From Scatophagus argus (lineage: Eukaryota > Chordata > Actinopteri > Scatophagidae): DNA of 64,000 nucleotides. The stretch is taken from contig NC_058502.1 of NCBI RefSeq assembly GCF_020382885.2, positions 16,333,950 through 16,397,949 of the forward strand, given 5' to 3'. Shown here piece by piece: positions 60,501-64,000 of this stretch. How positions within the stretch are numbered: the stretch's first letter is position 1; every line of letters starts with the position of its first letter. The notes beneath the pieces are model-generated. The model worked only from the letters and a program-made list of their open reading frames with translations, ran no database searches and was not told the origin of the DNA. Both the position numbers and the translations under genes were made by a program.

Positions 60501-63500
60501 CCTTCGCCACTGCTGATGGGGGGCTCCTCCCCGACCCATGCTGCCCTGCGAGATCACAACCATCGACACAAGATCGCGTCACATAGCAGTCAACTCTTTT
60601 GAGGTTAATAAAAAAAAACAAAAAGGTTAAACTACAATGTGATAAAGCCTCTTTCTGACTATCATCATACCAGGCTAATTTTGATTCCATCCATCATGAG
60701 TTTGAGGATATCTTTCTGAAAGCTCTTCTTGCTGGCAGGCGGCAGGGTGAAGGGAGTAGGAGAGTGTGGGATGGAGGCAGAGCCACTCTCTTCCTGTGGT
60801 TGATCACCTAGATCTGGTGTGAAAAGCTGTTGATCTGGAGAGTCGGGAATATTCAGCAGGTCAAATAAGTCCTGACTCACATCTGAAATGAGAACCGGGA
60901 TTTGATAGCAAGTTCAGTTTACGCTCATGTGAGGCAAAGGAATAAACAGAGGACTGTAGGAAAGATTTGTACCGTGATAAATCAGTCTGTTCACAGCAAG
61001 AACCACGAGCCTCTGCAGCCGTTGGACAAACTCAGTCTCACTGGCACGAATGGGGTTTTCTTGGCTCATCCTCCTCTGCATCATCTGGTTGAGCTCATCG
61101 CTGGCTACAGAGCGCATCCGCATCAGGAGAGAGTCAGTCTGGGCCAGGGAAAACCGGCGCCGGCCTACAAGCCCAATATTGGTACATGCTTAGGTTTGAG
61201 AACACAAACTGGATGCACATGATGACACTCCATTTGTAACTGGAAGCACAGTTGCTTATTTCCTTTCAAGTTCAGAGTTGGGTTATGCAAATATCTCATA
61301 AATCACTGAACACAGAAAAGATTAAAAAGATTCACTGAACAAAATGCCATCTGCGCTAAAATGCTTAAGTCTGATTGAGTTAAGCATTGAAACATGCACA
61401 CACTAAAGCACCAGTAGCACATGAGGGTACTGGGCAAATTAAGCCCAGATGCAAGTGCTGGGGCAAACAGTGAGTTCACAGCAAACATGGGAGACATGCC
61501 CCGTGACAGGGAGGATGTTCTCCGCCGTGGATAGCAGACCGAGCTACCTGTGTCACAGTGGAGCATGTAGGATGGCGCTCCAGAGGGGGAGGGGAGGGGG
61601 GAGTCCTGGGACAAGAAGCTGAAGGGAGGGGACAAGGGGATCTGGCCATAGGAGCAGTAGTGCTGTCTGGGGATGCGGGGGATAATGGAGTCTTTCATGG
61701 CAATGGAACCTTCAGATCGGGATGGGGACAGCATCAATGAACAGACAAATGAGAGTGAAGAAGTGATATGCATGAAAACACATGGTGGTTATTTCTGCCT
61801 CTACACTCTGGATCAGAAGAACCCAATTTCTACTAAAGCAACAGCTTGAAATACTCACCGGCAATGCTTTTGCGCTTCTGATAGATGGCGTGATGTGGAG
61901 AGCTCGGTGCATTAACTGAGCTGCTCAGCTTCTGAGGTTCCTGATTGGCTGTCGTCTTTATGAACTCAATCGCTGACTGAAGGACACGAAACTGCAATGC
62001 CACTGCCATCTCTGGGGGAAAAACAAACAAGACACAATGAACATGACGTTAACCTGATGCTCTTCGTGAGAGACTGACAATAAAATTTGTGCAAGAACCA
62101 TGCATGAGCACTGTGACAGACACATTGTTCAGACACATTACCAGAATACAGACATACATACACACACACACACACACATTTAAATTTTTCGTTTTACTCT
62201 TAGGTAACATTTTTAACAATGAAACTTGTCCACAAAAAGGGCTGCATAACCCCAGACAGCAACTAGAGGTGGTCAATTATGCTAACAATCAAATCTCACC
62301 AATACCTCCTAATGAACAAGTGGCTTTAGTCAAACCGAAATGAGTTTGTGCAGCTAAAGAGGGTTTTCTGAATAAGACTGAATAAAAGAGAAGCGTAGGA
62401 TACAAAAAAGTTCAGGCACGAGGTCCAATGAGGGCAGTAATTCAGTCGAGTACAATACCACAATGACAAAGAACCAAAAATAAAACATTGCTATGTACAG
62501 AGCCATAATGTCTTTGTAATGTTTCTGTGATCAAAGAATGATTATATCAGATTTAAAAAAAAGAGCAAATAAATAAGAGCTACTAGGGAAGAGACAAAAG
62601 AATAATTTTTCTGAGGGCAAATTTAGGGAAAAATGAGAGAAAACCATTTAGTGAGAAGATGGAAATGTGAGATATTTTTCAAGTTACATTTTTGCTCTAC
62701 TGAGCTTCCACTCTGCAGTTGTAGATAACGAAGAGACAGCCCAGCTTTCTGCAGTAGAGCTTGACAGCTTGATATCATTCAGAACCGCAGAGCATAATTG
62801 ATGACAACACTGATGTATTTTACATGTGTGCCGAATTTCAGAAATCCAGTCCTCACCCTGTGTGCGACGCATCTTGCTGGTCTGCATGAAACCCAGCAAG
62901 GTAATGAGGTCTTCGATAATGCGGAAGTACTGGGACCCTGAAGAGCTGCAGGAGTGGATAGTCACAGCGACTAACAGCTGCTGGATGTCACACACCAGGA
63001 GCTTGTAGTCATTCAGGGGAATACTGCAGAGGGAGGACAAGGAAGAATGAGAAAAATGAAGCATAGGAAGCCTGCCACTCACATATACCAGATCAATGAA
63101 CAGTGAGAGGATTAATGATTTAATTCATGGCTCAAAGCTTCAAGACAAAAACCCATGAACCCATGGAGGTGTTTGAATGAATCATCCTCTTATTCTGGCA
63201 GCCGTACCCATTCTCCATGCCATTGAGGGTGGAGAGAGTGTTAAAGAGCACATAGAGCAGCCCGTGATCTAGCAGGATGTCTGCCAGCTTGGGGCAGGCA
63301 TTGAGGAGCTGCAGCAGCATGCACAAGATGTTGTGCACCAAGGAGTTCTCATACAGGGAGTTCTCGATAAGACCCAACACTGGGATGATACAGCGCTTTC
63401 TGAAGGGTGAGATATTTTCCATTTCCTCCAGGTCCAGGCTGGAAAACAATACAGAGAAGAAAAACAGTGGTAAAACCAGCAGAAATATGTGTACATCATA

Positions 63501-64000
63501 GACATTTATTCACACAGCAGACAATTCTATGCATAGTATTACAAGATAAAACATTCATCCTATGGTGCGCTAGATGTACACTGTCCCTGTGGACTCACTC
63601 TTCCTCAAGGCCCACTGGCCGTCCAAACAGCATCTCCAGGAAGCATTCAAGGAGCCCCTGGCTGCCTTGGTGGATGTACAGCTGATTGGCCAACAGTGAG
63701 AAGCCGTGGTTCTTCAAAAACTTCTCCTTCTGCTCCTTGAGGGCTCTGCTGAAATAGGCATCCAGTAGCTAGGAGAGAAAGGCAAAAGAATATGAGGTAA
63801 CTTCAGAAAAGCACTGCCTTAAGACTGGCAATATATTGTGTTTCTTTACTAACATGCTGACATCAATTTCAGAGTCCAAAATGTTGTATTTCCATTTTGA
63901 GGCACAGGGAATGAACATCTTTCACAATAACAATCTCAACATGTGTCATATGAATGAACCAACAATGAACCAACCTTCATGACTCCTTGTTGGATGAGAG
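51583..64000 (-). CDS. lyst: Lysosomal trafficking regulator (LYST/CHS1), C-terminal part, runs off right edge
   Basis: LYST is a giant cytoplasmic BEACH protein controlling lysosome and melanosome size (Chediak-Higashi/beige). Coding exons on the minus strand, 5' to 3': 63975->64000, 63599-63768, 63208-63438, 62857-63023, 61859-62011, 61548-61709, 60973-61164, 60671-60882, 60336-60545, 59760-59936, 59458-59534, 59162-59350, 58135-58280, 57942-58038, 57692-57753, 57449-57504, 57195-57347, 55978-56222, 55639-55705, 55397-55553, 54492-54632, 54167-54384, 53844-54074, 53526-53715, 53300-53436, 53055-53153, 52496-52635, 52251-52348, 51988-52144, 51812-51883, 51583-51721. The 30 complete exons sum to 1,515 codons with every phase matching. 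Domains in order are the linker, the BEACH-associated PH (from [16 protein letters not shown] to [14 protein letters not shown]), BEACH ([34 protein letters not shown]) and WD40 repeats ending [11 protein letters not shown]. It matches human LYST as I remember it almost throughout; no breaks. Confidence 0.97.
56400..56640. mobile_element. Dispersed percomorph repeat in LYST intron
   Basis: This contains GACAATGCTAACATGCATGT, TTTTCACCATCTTAGTTTAG and AATTAGCACAAAGTATGGCT, the same pieces as the split copy at 40.75-41.95 kb. It sits in the intron between the exons at 57195-57347 and 55978-56222. It is diverged, and its ends are not defined. Confidence 0.55.
58560..58940. mobile_element. Dispersed percomorph repeat in LYST intron, opposite orientation
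   Basis: This contains TGCTAGCATGCTAGACTGAG, ATGGTGAAAATGCTGAACAC and GTTAGCATGGCTGTGAATTT, the reverse complement of the family at 56.4 kb. It includes an upstream part (TGGATTGCATTGAAAAGACA) not seen in the other copies. It lies in the intron between the exons at 59162-59350 and 58135-58280. Confidence 0.6.
61548..61709 (-). CDS. lyst: Candidate extra (cassette) exon of LYST, 54 codons
   Basis: This lies between the exon ending KRKSIAG (61859-62011) and the one beginning with [11 protein letters not shown] (60973-61164). On the minus strand it has an acceptor ending CTGAAG, an open frame of exactly 162 bases and the donor CAG|GTAGCT. Both boundaries are phase 1, so the exon can be kept or skipped without shifting the frame. 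It encodes a Ser/Pro-rich linker ([18 protein letters not shown]..., then [13 protein letters not shown]). In human LYST, as I recall, SIAG joins directly to PRKFPLAQ, so this insert looks extra. It begins with SIAM, echoing the SIAG at the end of the preceding exon. Transcription is not proven. Confidence 0.6.
62150..62178. repeat. (CA)n microsatellite in LYST intron
   Basis: CATA units pass into about nine CA units. Confidence 0.85.

Noticed and set aside
61303..61773. Minus-strand frame of 156 codons in LYST
   Set aside because: Only the part 61548-61709 has splice boundaries in the LYST frame; the rest is intron read-through.

Overview
This window is vertebrate nuclear DNA, almost certainly from a spiny-rayed (percomorph) teleost. 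The genes have many small exons with GT-AG introns. The proteins closely match human families as I remember them, and the interspersed repeats (tRNA-headed SINE, Tc1, hAT-like and foldback elements) are of kinds common in percomorph genomes. No prokaryotic operon, CRISPR array, phage or virus-like gene was seen.

Layout, left to right: (1) 1-5.3 kb, minus strand: 5' end of an ARID4B-like gene (a promoter exon and the start-codon exon; the rest lies off the left edge). (2) 5.3-5.7 kb: CCAAT-rich bidirectional promoter. (3) 8.19-17.8 kb, plus strand: complete GGPS1 coding region in three exons, 315 aa. (4) 17.8-25.1 kb: no gene found; in human TBCE lies at this position. (5) 25.1-33.8 kb, minus: complete B3GALNT2, 12 coding exons, 493 aa. 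(6) 33.9-38.8 kb: no gene found. (7) 38.8-48.9 kb, minus: complete GNG4 (75 aa) in two coding exons separated by an 8 kb intron full of decayed mobile elements. (8) 49.6-64 kb, minus: 3' part of LYST, 30 complete coding exons plus one cut by the right edge, about 1,520 residues covering the C-terminal armadillo-like/linker region, PH, BEACH and WD40 domains.

Gene order and strands match human 1q42 (ARID4B<, GGPS1>, TBCE>, B3GALNT2<, GNG4<, LYST<) apart from the missing TBCE. The genes are not a pathway. They serve chromatin regulation, isoprenoid synthesis, O-mannosyl glycan synthesis, G-protein signalling and lysosome-related organelle traffic. There is one indirect link: GGPS1 makes the geranylgeranyl donor used to lipidate proteins with CaaX ends like the one on the GNG4 product.

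I chose exon boundaries by hand from splice consensus, reading phase and remembered human proteins. The LYST, B3GALNT2, GNG4 and GGPS1 models all stay in frame across every junction, which is strong internal support. The most interesting single observation is an in-phase 54-codon extra exon in LYST that has no counterpart in the human protein as I recall it. I did not find a novel molecular system here.
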